This document shows, piece by piece, positions 7,085-14,640 of a DNA stretch of 64,000 bases. The notes under the pieces are model-generated. The model was not told the DNA's origin, did no database searches, and saw only the letters and a list, made by a program, of their open reading frames with translations. Made by a program: the position numbers and the translations under genes. Each line of letters opens with the position of its first letter. Position 1 is the stretch's first letter. The DNA is from Synechococcales cyanobacterium C42_A2020_086 (GTDB lineage: Bacteria > Cyanobacteriota > Cyanobacteriia > Elainellales > Elainellaceae), in the NCBI GenBank assembly GCA_015272325.1, contig JACYLU010000006.1, forward strand, positions 1-64,000, read 5' to 3'.

Positions 7085-9331
7085 GTGTGGCTCGGCTCCA
7101 AATTGTCCGGTAAGCTTCCTCTGCAGCTGATTCTCATTGTGCCGTTTGTGGTGCAGTTGTTTGTGGTTGCTGCCTTAGTGGGCTATGCCTCCTTTCGCAA
7201 CGGGCAGAAAGCGGTCAACGATTTGGCGCATCAGCTAACTCGCAAAACGAGTGAACTTGTAGACCAACGCCTCGACAGCTACCTAGCGACACCTCACCAC
7301 ATCACCCAAGCTACGGTAGACGCGATCACCCTAGAACTACTAGAAACACATAATCTAGAAGCTATTCAGCGCTTTCTCTGGAAGCAGAGTCAATCCGCTA
7401 ATGTCACCTATATCAATTACGGGTTGAGCACAGGCGAGTACATTGGGGCAGGCTACCTCGACGGCAAAATCGCCAACACCGTCAGCGAAACCTCGGCTCG
7501 TACCAACTGGAAGAACCACAATTACACGGTCGATGCTCAGGGTCGTCCGCTGAAACTGATCGCGGTATATGACGATTACGACCACCGCAGCGAAGGCTGG
7601 TTTCAAGACACCATGCAGGCTAAGCGCCCGATTTGGAGTTCGGTCTACAATTGGGACGGTTCGCTGGACGTGATTTCAATTGCCGCTTCGCAGCCAATTT
7701 ACGATCGCCTTCATCGTCTGATTGGTGCAGTCAGCGTTGATTTGATGTTGTCGGATATCAGCAAGTTTTTGCAAACGCTTAACCTCAGCTCAGCCGGCCG
7801 CATCCTGATTGTGGAACAGGACGGTTCTGTAATTGCTAGCTCGGGACAAGAACTGCCCTTCAAGCTGGTCAACCAGGAAGCGCAGCGACTGCAAGCAATA
7901 GATAGCCAGGATCCGCTGATTCGAGAAGTGGCTCAACAGTTGCAAACCCGCTTTGGCAGCTTGAAGGCGATCCAGCGCGACCAGCAGTTCGAACTGTCGG
8001 TTGACCGCGAGCGGCACTTTGTCCGAGTGACACCGTGGCAGGATGGCTTAGGACTCAACTGGCTGGTGATTGTCACCGTCCCCGAATCCGACTTCATGGC
8101 CCAAATCAATGCCAATACGCGCATCACCGTGTTTCTCTGTATTGCGGCGCTGTTGATCGCAATTTTGCTAGGACTCTGGACAACACGCTGGATCACTCGC
8201 CCCATTCATCAGCTCAATCGAGCCAGTCGAGCGATTGCCTCGGGTGAGTTACAGCAAACCATTGAGGTTAACTCGGTTCGGGAGCTGAGCAGCTTGGCTC
8301 ACGCCTTCAACCAAATGGCGCAGCAGCTGCGGCAATCCTTCTCAGCATTAGAGGAAACAAATGCTCAGCTCGAGACCCGCGTCGATGAGCGAACTGCCGA
8401 CCTAAAAGCTGCCCTACTGCATCTGCAGCAAACCCAGGCTCAGCTCGTGCAAACCGAAAAAATGTCTAGTCTAGGGCAGCTAGTGGCGGGCGTCGCCCAT
8501 GAATTAAACAACCCGGTGAACTTTATTCACGGCAACCTAACTCATATCGCTCAATACACTCAGGATTTACTGCGGCTGATCCAGCTTTACCAGCATTATT
8601 TTCCAGATCCACCGCCAGCCATTCGAGCCGAGAGCAACGCCATAGATTTGTGCTTTATTCAGGACGATTTAGCGAAGGTGTTGCAGTCAATTCAATCGGG
8701 CACGGCGCGAATTCGGGAAATTGTTCTGTCGCTGCGCAACTTCTCTCGCCTGGATGAAGCCGAGTTTAAGCGCGTAGATATCCATGAGGGTATCGACAGC
8801 ACGCTGCTGATTCTGCAAAGCCGGCTTAAGGCAAAGGCAGGACGTCCTGAAATTCAGGTGCACAAGCATTACGGTTCGCTGCCGCTGGTGGAATGCTATC
8901 CGGGGCAGCTCAATCAGGTATTGATGAACCTGCTGACGAACGCTATAGATGCGCTAGAGGAAACCCTGCCTCTGCTGCAGGCAACGGCTGCACCATCCCA
9001 TGCACTATCCAACAATGAGATCCTGGGCGGCTCCTCACCAAGCTGCTCTCTGCCCACCATCACGATTCGCACTGAGTTGCTTGCCTCTGACTGGATCAGC
9101 ATTGGCATTGCCGACAATGGACCGGGCATTTCTCCTCAGGTGCAGGCTCGTCTGTTTGATCCGTTTTTCACCACCAAGTCGGTGGGTAAGGGCACCGGGC
9201 TAGGGCTATCGATCAGCTACCAGATCATCACCGAGACCCATCGCGGCAGGCTGAGCTGCCACTCGATGGTAGGGCAGGGAGCAGAATTTGTGATTGAAAT
9301 TCCCGTCTGGCAGCGGAAAGAGCAGTTCTAG
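7085..9331 (+). CDS. Membrane sensor histidine kinase (Cache-like, HAMP, HisKA, HATPase)
   Basis: 748 residues, GTG start with AGGAG upstream. A first membrane helix (about 13-35) and a second (about 347-366) bracket a ~310-residue extracytoplasmic region of double-Cache type (WFQDTMQAKRPIWSS, GAVSVDLMLSDI). HAMP follows (about 367-420), then a coiled coil (420-458), the H-box with His472 in VAHELNNPVNF, and an ATPase domain with IADNGPGI and GTGLGLSI. It therefore senses an external ligand and phosphorylates a response regulator. No regulator gene is adjacent, so the partner is elsewhere. The HELNNP H-box is typical of cyanobacterial kinases. Confidence 0.95.
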   Translation: MWLGSKLSGKLPLQLILIVPFVVQLFVVAALVGYASFRNGQKAVNDLAHQLTRKTSELVDQRLDSYLATPHHITQATVDAITLELLETHNLEAIQRFLWKQSQSANVTYINYGLSTGEYIGAGYLDGKIANTVSETSARTNWKNHNYTVDAQGRPLKLIAVYDDYDHRSEGWFQDTMQAKRPIWSSVYNWDGSLDVISIAASQPIYDRLHRLIGAVSVDLMLSDISKFLQTLNLSSAGRILIVEQDGSVIASSGQELPFKLVNQEAQRLQAIDSQDPLIREVAQQLQTRFGSLKAIQRDQQFELSVDRERHFVRVTPWQDGLGLNWLVIVTVPESDFMAQINANTRITVFLCIAALLIAILLGLWTTRWITRPIHQLNRASRAIASGELQQTIEVNSVRELSSLAHAFNQMAQQLRQSFSALEETNAQLETRVDERTADLKAALLHLQQTQAQLVQTEKMSSLGQLVAGVAHELNNPVNFIHGNLTHIAQYTQDLLRLIQLYQHYFPDPPPAIRAESNAIDLCFIQDDLAKVLQSIQSGTARIREIVLSLRNFSRLDEAEFKRVDIHEGIDSTLLILQSRLKAKAGRPEIQVHKHYGSLPLVECYPGQLNQVLMNLLTNAIDALEETLPLLQATAAPSHALSNNEILGGSSPSCSLPTITIRTELLASDWISIGIADNGPGISPQVQARLFDPFFTTKSVGKGTGLGLSISYQIITETHRGRLSCHSMVGQGAEFVIEIPVWQRKEQF

Positions 9332-9346
9332 GTGACAGGGGTGCGT

Positions 9347-10024
9347 CTAAAGCGGAAAGTTTTGATCAAAGCTTTGGCGCGTCATCGGCTGATCAATCAA
9401 CAGCCCCTCACCGCCCAAGACCTCGAGCGGTTCACCTTCCACCGACAGCCACACGGGTGCATTGGGTTCTAACGTCGTTGCCGTATAGATGACCTGCCCG
9501 ACTCGTCCCATCATTGAGGCGCTGCCGCCCCCCGAGGTAAATTCCTGCGATAGGTCCACATGCACGCCGTCCTCTTTAACGGCAATACTGCGAAGCTGAG
9601 TGCCTTCAGGAATGGTAGATGCCAATTCCCCAGCGGGTGCTCCTTTCAGCATTTCCTCAAAAGCAGTTTTTAGAATGGCGTCGGGCTGACCTGCCGCAGA
9701 AATCTGCACCGGAGCTGGAACAAGCTGTAAGCGGGACCCGTCATCTCGCAGCCAATAAATCTGTACGGTTTGGGCGATCGGCGCTTGGGTAAAATCTGTG
9801 GGAGAAGGAGAGGCCACTTCGGGAGCCGCGACCGGCTGGGGAGAGTGGGTTGTTGTCGCATTTTGCCAGGTCCACCAAGCTGCGCCGCCCCCAGCTAACA
9901 GTGCTGCTGCCGCTAGCCCTGCCCAGATACTAGGTGGCACCAAGTTGGAAGGACGGTTAGGAGGTGTGGGTGAGGTCGGGGGTAAGTTCGGCTCAGATAG
10001 ATCGTGAATATCATGTTCGGACAT
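9347..10024 (-). CDS. GerMN-domain membrane-anchored protein
   Basis: 225 residues. A cytoplasmic Pro-rich N-terminus is followed by one membrane helix (around residues 30-50, WAGLAAAALLAGGGAAWW), a Pro/Thr-rich linker, and a C-terminal GerMN domain (QTVQIYWLRDDG ... VHVDLSQEFTSGGGSASMMGRVGQVIYTATT). GerMN domains occur in exported proteins of many bacteria; the molecular role in cyanobacteria is unknown. AAGGAG precedes the ATG on the minus strand. The gene converges on the sensor kinase with 15 nt between them. Confidence 0.85.
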   Translation of the reverse strand: MSEHDIHDLSEPNLPPTSPTPPNRPSNLVPPSIWAGLAAAALLAGGGAAWWTWQNATTTHSPQPVAAPEVASPSPTDFTQAPIAQTVQIYWLRDDGSRLQLVPAPVQISAAGQPDAILKTAFEEMLKGAPAGELASTIPEGTQLRSIAVKEDGVHVDLSQEFTSGGGSASMMGRVGQVIYTATTLEPNAPVWLSVEGEPLEVLGGEGLLIDQPMTRQSFDQNFPL

Positions 10025-10118
10025 GGGGCAAGTCTCCTTTTCCTAACTTTAAGGCTGAGGTAGATTCAGCCAATCCCAACGGGCGGCTTCAAGTCTAGCG
10101 AAGAAATGCAGGCTGCAA

Positions 10119-10922
10119 TCATTGATTTTCAGACTCTGGCTCCGTAAATTGCGGATCAATGCGCACGAAGGCCGCGAGGGTCAGTTGCTCAGGACTTAGC
10201 TCAAAGTGTAGAATCCGGGCTGTAATTCCCTCATCGTCCAAAGTGGCGAGATCGAGCTGTTGACTGATGCCGCTCGTTAGCAGAGCAATCAACTGAGGGG
10301 GCAAGGGTTCACCGTTGAGACTCACGGTTGGCTCCACTAGCTCTAGCTGGCGTCCTGCTCGAATTTTAATCCCTGACTCCGCCACGATTGGAATTTGCAG
10401 CGGCGATTGCTGAGCTTGCAGAGTCCCCTGAAACCGCAACCGCTGGTTCTCCAAAAACTCCACACTAAAATTGACGAAATCGTAGCGTTCAAGTTGCTCG
10501 GCAGGTGACCCCAATAGATCTAGGCTGAGATCCCGCAGTGGTTCCGTTAGCTCGGGGGACTGCAAAGCGCGGTTCAGATCGGCTTCGGTGAGCACGAGCC
10601 GCACACCAGCATTCAGCGGTTGCTCTAGCTGAGGTTCTCCTCGGCTGAGACTGTCCGGATCTACCGCAATGGCATCAGTTTCTACCTCCAGCGCCTCAAT
10701 GCGGACATTGGCAAGGGGATAAATGCCGCGACCGGCGATCCGCACCCGGTCTACTTGCCCCTGAAGTAGGCGATAGCTGGGAGCATTATCAATGCGGACC
10801 GCCAGCAGTTCAGCATCTTCCAACTGGTCGTGGATGGCGTTGGCAGCTACCTGTTCCACCACAACACCCACCGGCGAGACAATGCCCAGCAGGCTAGCCA
10901 GCAAAATCGTAAACAATTCCAT
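10119..10922 (-). CDS. DUF2993 (LmeA-like) conserved protein
   Basis: 267 residues from the ATG at 10922 (MELFTILLASLLG). A leading hydrophobic helix suggests a signal anchor. The body (DAELLAVRIDNAPSYRLLQGQVDRVRIAGRGIYPLANVRIEALEVETDAI) is the DUF2993 pattern, a beta-rich fold related to lipid-binding proteins. A start further out at 10988 would add 22 Cys-rich residues of repeat-derived sequence and is unlikely. Role inferred as envelope-associated; no partner gene gives more. Confidence 0.8.
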   Translation of the reverse strand: MELFTILLASLLGIVSPVGVVVEQVAANAIHDQLEDAELLAVRIDNAPSYRLLQGQVDRVRIAGRGIYPLANVRIEALEVETDAIAVDPDSLSRGEPQLEQPLNAGVRLVLTEADLNRALQSPELTEPLRDLSLDLLGSPAEQLERYDFVNFSVEFLENQRLRFQGTLQAQQSPLQIPIVAESGIKIRAGRQLELVEPTVSLNGEPLPPQLIALLTSGISQQLDLATLDDEGITARILHFELSPEQLTLAAFVRIDPQFTEPESENQ

Positions 10923-10966
10923 AGGCGGTATAATCCTGTTGCAAGTGCTTTTATGCTCATGGTTTA

Positions 10967-10988
10967 GGGCAAAGCAAGGGCAAAGCAA
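10967..10988. repeat. 11-bp perfect tandem duplication
   Basis: GGGCAAAGCAA is present twice head to tail between the DUF2993 and DUF29 genes. Confidence 0.9.
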
Positions 10989-11005
10989 GGTGTAGAAGGT
11001 GACCC

Positions 11006-11455
11006 CTATTCAGGTTGCCAGGGCAGCCAGTTTTCATCGAGGGCTTGCTCTAAGGTGAAGTCTGGCTTTTCGGGAATCTGATCGGCATTCAGTTGGCTTG
11101 CTTTGAGGAAAAGCTTCCTGCTGTTCTTGTACTGTTTCAAGAAATGATCCTGCAAGAAGGATTTCAAACTGGGACTGGCTTCCAGTCGTTCTTGAATTTG
11201 TAGGCGAAAATTGGCAATCTCTAGATCCCACCTTCTGAAACAACTTTCTCGTTCAGATTCCCAATACTTGATCTTGAGGAGATGCTCACATAGCCGCATC
11301 AGATAACTCGAAATAGCATGTTTCTCGCTTCTACCTAAGCCTTCGATCTCCTCGATTAAGTTTTCCAGATCCAGATTGTCAAACTCACGCGCTCTCAACT
11401 GTGCCACGGTTTGGTCGAGCCAACATTGATAGTCTGTGTCGTATAACGATGCCAT
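11006..11455 (-). CDS. DUF29 family protein
   Basis: 149 residues from the ATG at 11455 (MASLYDTDYQCWLDQTVAQLRAREF). The DUF29 signature DLENLIEEIEGLGRSEKHAISSYLMRLCEHLLKIKYW is clear. These small all-helical proteins are very common and multicopy in cyanobacteria; function is unknown. A start at 11530 would add a Pro/His-rich tail not expected in the family. The gene stands alone on the minus strand next to the DUF2993 gene. Confidence 0.9.
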   Translation of the reverse strand: MASLYDTDYQCWLDQTVAQLRAREFDNLDLENLIEEIEGLGRSEKHAISSYLMRLCEHLLKIKYWESERESCFRRWDLEIANFRLQIQERLEASPSLKSFLQDHFLKQYKNSRKLFLKASQLNADQIPEKPDFTLEQALDENWLPWQPE

Positions 11456-11592
11456 CTTTGTCTTGACCTCAGAATTCGTTTGTGGCAAAGGATGAGGATG
11501 GTGGGGTTCATAGGTGGGCTGCTGGGTCATCGGGTCAGATTGAATGAGTCGCTCAAAACCTGACCTTATTCAAAAGCGAGATAACCAGAGTT

Positions 11593-11612
11593 AGATCTCA
11601 AGAGATCTCAAG
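11593..11612. repeat. 10-bp perfect tandem duplication
   Basis: AGATCTCAAG occurs twice in direct succession in the divergent space before nagB. Confidence 0.85.
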
Positions 11613-11637
11613 TTAGAACTTAATGCAGGAATGTTCC

Positions 11638-12447
11638 ATGCGTCTGATTATCTGCGACACGCCCGAGAAAGTCGGCGACTGGGCTGCTCGGTATGTTCAG
11701 TATCGCATTCAGCAGTTTGCGCCGACAGCGGATCGTCCGTTTGTCTTGGGGTTGCCGACGGGGAGTACTCCAGTGCTGATGTACCAGCAACTGATTGAGC
11801 TGCACCAAGCGGGCAATCTTAGTTTTCAGCATGTGGTGACCTTCAACATGGATGAATATGTGGGGCTATCGGCAGAGCATCCCCAAAGCTACCATGCCTT
11901 TATGGATCGCCATCTGTTTAACCACATTGATATTCCGCGCCAGAATATTCATATTTTGGATGGCATGGCTGCGGATGTAGACGCCGAATGTCGCCAATAC
12001 GAGGAGAAGATCCGCTCTTTTGGCGGCATTGAGCTTTTTATCGGCGGCGTGGGGGAGGATGGGCATATCGCTTTCAACGAACCCGGCTCTTCGCTACAGT
12101 CCCGTACCCGCATCAAAACCCTAACCTACCGCACCCAACGAGCCAATGCCCGCTTCTTCAACGATGACATCACGAAAGTGCCCAAATGCGCCCTCACCGT
12201 TGGCGTTGGCACAATCATGGATGCTCGAGAAGTGATGATTTTGGCCCAGGGATATACCAAAGCGATGGCTCTGGCGCAGGCCATCGAAGGCAGCGTCAAT
12301 CACATGTGGACCATATCGGCACTACAGCTCCATCCTCAAAGCCTGATTGTCTGCGACGAAGAGGCGACACTGGAACTGAAAGTCAAAACCGTCAAGTATT
12401 TTAAGGAGTTAGAGTGCGACAGCCCAATACTCGTCGTTCCACACTAG
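11638..12447 (+). CDS. nagB: Glucosamine-6-phosphate deaminase
   Basis: Converts glucosamine 6-phosphate to fructose 6-phosphate and ammonia. From the ATG at 11638 ([13 protein letters not shown]) the protein has 269 residues, and the catalytic residues fall on the E. coli numbering: Asp72 (NMDEYVGL), Asp141 and His143 ([11 protein letters not shown]), Glu148. The GLPTGSTP phosphate loop is present. The start at 11623 would add five residues and break that register. nagA follows on the same strand, so the pair forms a small amino-sugar catabolic operon. No permease or regulator for the pathway is next to it. Confidence 0.96.
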   Translation: MRLIICDTPEKVGDWAARYVQYRIQQFAPTADRPFVLGLPTGSTPVLMYQQLIELHQAGNLSFQHVVTFNMDEYVGLSAEHPQSYHAFMDRHLFNHIDIPRQNIHILDGMAADVDAECRQYEEKIRSFGGIELFIGGVGEDGHIAFNEPGSSLQSRTRIKTLTYRTQRANARFFNDDITKVPKCALTVGVGTIMDAREVMILAQGYTKAMALAQAIEGSVNHMWTISALQLHPQSLIVCDEEATLELKVKTVKYFKELECDSPILVVPH

Positions 12448-12493
12448 GTTCCCAGTAGCGCCCGCTGTAGGTTTCGTTGCGATTCACCTCTGC

Positions 12494-12521
12494 CCAAATT
12501 ACGTCCAAATTACGTCCAATT
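12494..12521. repeat. 11-bp tandem repeat, two and a half copies
   Basis: CCAAATTACGT (12494-12504) is repeated at 12505-12515 and begins a third time. It lies just before the nagA start codon and could affect its translation spacing. Confidence 0.8.
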
Positions 12522-12524
12522 GCC

Positions 12525-13700
12525 ATGTACGCCCTCACCCGCGGCATTCTTCATACCGGGCACGCCGATTTGCAGCATCACGCTCTGCTGATCGACGGCC
12601 AGCGAATTGTGGACATCGTGCCCTCCGCCGCTCTCAGCACCGATTGTCCGAGTATTGATTTGAACGGTCACCACGTCGCGCCTGGCTTTATCGATTTGCA
12701 GCTTAACGGCTGCGGTGGTGTCATGTTCAACGACGCGATTACAGCCGCCACTCTGGACACCATGCACCGAACGAATCTGAAAAGCGGCACCACGAGCTAC
12801 CTGCCAACGCTGATCACTGCTCCCGATGCCGATATAGTGCGGGCGCTGGAGGTGGTGCGCGAGTATCGTCAGCGTCATCCTATTAGCGTTTTGGGTCTGC
12901 ATTTGGAAGGGCCCTACCTCAACCCCAAGCGCAAGGGCATCCACAACGCAGCCTACATTCGCTTGCCCGACCGCGCCATGCTGGGAAAAATTGCCGCAGC
13001 GGGACGGGAGGTGGTGAGGCTAATCACTCTAGCCCCCGAGCAGGTGGACCCCAAAGATATCCGGTTGTTGGTTGACCACGGGATCGTCGTGTCGGCTGGA
13101 CATACAGATGCTAGCTTCGAACAGGCCATGCTTGGGTTTGAGGCGGGTGTGGGCATGGTGACGCATTTGTTTAACGCCATGTCGCCGTGGCTGGGGCGCA
13201 GTCCAGGAATGGTGGGAGCAGTGTTTAGCCAGCCGCAGGTTTATGCGGGCATTATTGCCGACGGTTACCATACCCACTGGCAGTCAATCGCGCTAGCCCA
13301 TCGGCTCAAGTCAGACAAGCTGCTGTTGGTTACCGACGCCACGCCGCCAGTGGGAATGCAAATGACCTCATTCTGGATTGGCGGTCAGGAGGTGTTTTAT
13401 CAAGACGGCAAATGCGTTTCTGCCGACGGCACTCTAGGCGGCTCAGCCTTGACGATGATCGAAGCGGTAGCGAACTGCGTGCAGCAGCTCCAGATTCCCC
13501 TTCCCGAAGCGCTGCGGATGGCATCCCTCTATCCGGCGCAGGCTATTAGCGTCGATCAGGAACTGGGTCAACTCGCTCGGGGCTATTGGGCTAATCTGGC
13601 GATTTTCGATGACGATTTTCAAATCACCGGCATGGTGGATCGGGGAGAATATAAAGCAAAGGCTATCTTCTCAAATGGGCGGAATGGAGAAGCACGGTGA
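12525..13700 (+). CDS. nagA: N-acetylglucosamine-6-phosphate deacetylase
   Basis: Amidohydrolase that removes acetate from N-acetylglucosamine 6-phosphate, feeding NagB. From the ATG at 12525 it has 391 residues. Visible are the metal/active motifs HHVAPGFIDLQLNGCGG, LHLEGPYLNPKRKGIH, SAGHTDASF, THLFNAM and the catalytic Asp in LLVTDATPP. The short CDS gap to nagB (77 nt) supports co-transcription. No clear Shine-Dalgarno precedes the ATG; an earlier in-frame codon at 12477 would add 16 residues encoded by repeat sequence and is not favoured. Confidence 0.95.
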   Translation: MYALTRGILHTGHADLQHHALLIDGQRIVDIVPSAALSTDCPSIDLNGHHVAPGFIDLQLNGCGGVMFNDAITAATLDTMHRTNLKSGTTSYLPTLITAPDADIVRALEVVREYRQRHPISVLGLHLEGPYLNPKRKGIHNAAYIRLPDRAMLGKIAAAGREVVRLITLAPEQVDPKDIRLLVDHGIVVSAGHTDASFEQAMLGFEAGVGMVTHLFNAMSPWLGRSPGMVGAVFSQPQVYAGIIADGYHTHWQSIALAHRLKSDKLLLVTDATPPVGMQMTSFWIGGQEVFYQDGKCVSADGTLGGSALTMIEAVANCVQQLQIPLPEALRMASLYPAQAISVDQELGQLARGYWANLAIFDDDFQITGMVDRGEYKAKAIFSNGRNGEAR

Positions 13701-13716
13701 GTACTGCCACACCTGG

Positions 13717-13738
13717 GAACGGAAACCCTTAAAGAATC
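13717..13738 (+). repeat. Dispersed motif, 3-prime half
   Basis: Twenty of 22 bases match 637-658 upstream of feoA (GAACGGAAACC then CTTAAAGAATC). It sits between nagA and the PD-(D/E)XK-like gene. Confidence 0.5.
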
Positions 13739-13803
13739 ACAATTGATGCAGCAAACCGATAAAGCGATTTCTGAATTTTCGCTTGCATTAGGAACCATCG
13801 TTT

Positions 13804-14418
13804 ATGACCAAGCCTGCCATTCTTCAACCGGGACAGTCTTACACCTTCAGGCAATACTTTGAGATGGTTTACGAGCCGGAAGATATTCTGGCTGAGTTTG
13901 GCTACACCCTAGAGCGAGCACTCCTTTCACTTCCTCAATCTACTGCAACCCTCGATCGCCTTGACGACCTCAAAACTCGGATTCAAGAAAGCCTTCCCTA
14001 CATCAGCCTCACTAGCGAAGCGGCCCGTCGTGAACTGCTGATTGCTCCTATTCTCCTAGACGTAGTGCATTACACTCGCGCCCAGCTTCGGATTGAATAT
14101 CCTCTAATCGTCACTGAACAGCTCAAAGGGTCCCTCGATTACTATCTCTACTCCGTCGGCAAGCTTCTGGTTGTCGAGGCAAAAAACGCTGACTTGGCTA
14201 AAGGCTTCACTCAACTTGCCGTTGAGCTAATCGCTCTCGATCAATGGATAACTAACCAACAGCCAATCCTGCAAGGAGCTGTTTCCACAGGCGATATCTG
14301 GCAATTTGGTATCCTGCACCGAGAGCAAAAGCAAATTCAACAAGTGCTAACTCTTTACCGAGTACCAGATGATCTAGAAAGTTTGGTTCGCATTCTCGTC
14401 AAGATTTTGGAGCCATAA
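13804..14418 (+). CDS. PD-(D/E)XK nuclease-like conserved cyanobacterial protein
   Basis: 204 residues. Asp112 (GSLDYYLY) and Glu125-x-Lys127 (LLVVEAKNADL) are spaced and placed in beta-strands like the catalytic residues of PD-(D/E)XK enzymes, and the downstream helix FTQLAVELIALDQWI is Gln-containing as usual. I recall similar cyanobacterial proteins beginning with QPGQSYTF, often in several copies. Nuclease activity is inference; no methylase or defence gene is adjacent. A remnant of a second copy follows at 14440. Confidence 0.75.
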   Translation: MTKPAILQPGQSYTFRQYFEMVYEPEDILAEFGYTLERALLSLPQSTATLDRLDDLKTRIQESLPYISLTSEAARRELLIAPILLDVVHYTRAQLRIEYPLIVTEQLKGSLDYYLYSVGKLLVVEAKNADLAKGFTQLAVELIALDQWITNQQPILQGAVSTGDIWQFGILHREQKQIQQVLTLYRVPDDLESLVRILVKILEP

Positions 14419-14439
14419 AATACTGTGCCTCGATCAGCG

Positions 14440-14502
14440 ATGATTCAACCCGATCAGTCCTACACCTTCGCCGACTACTTCAAGCTCAACGTTAGACCTT
14501 AA
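14440..14502 (+). pseudogene. Truncated paralogue of the PD-(D/E)XK-like gene
   Basis: Twenty codons reading MIQPDQSYTFADYFKLNVRP then stop. They match the N-terminus of the preceding gene (QPGQSYTFRQYFEM). Only this start-proximal piece remains, so a tandem second copy has most likely been deleted down to its first codons. Confidence 0.7.
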
Positions 14503-14543
14503 GTCCTGGCTGTCCCTTATCAAAAAAGTCTCCCAAAACAACC

Positions 14544-14566
14544 AAAAAAAGGAGCTATTCAGCTCC
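14544..14566 (-). terminator. Rho-independent terminator of glutamate synthase
   Basis: On the minus strand GGAGCT-GAAT-AGCTCC forms a 6-bp hairpin followed by seven T. It lies 75 nt after the glutamate synthase stop codon and is correctly oriented. Confidence 0.8.
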
Positions 14567-14640
14567 CCAATAGATTAGAGCATTGTGCTGACCGGTCCGC
14601 TTCCCCCAAGCCTAGGAGAAGTTGGCACTATCACCGACTC

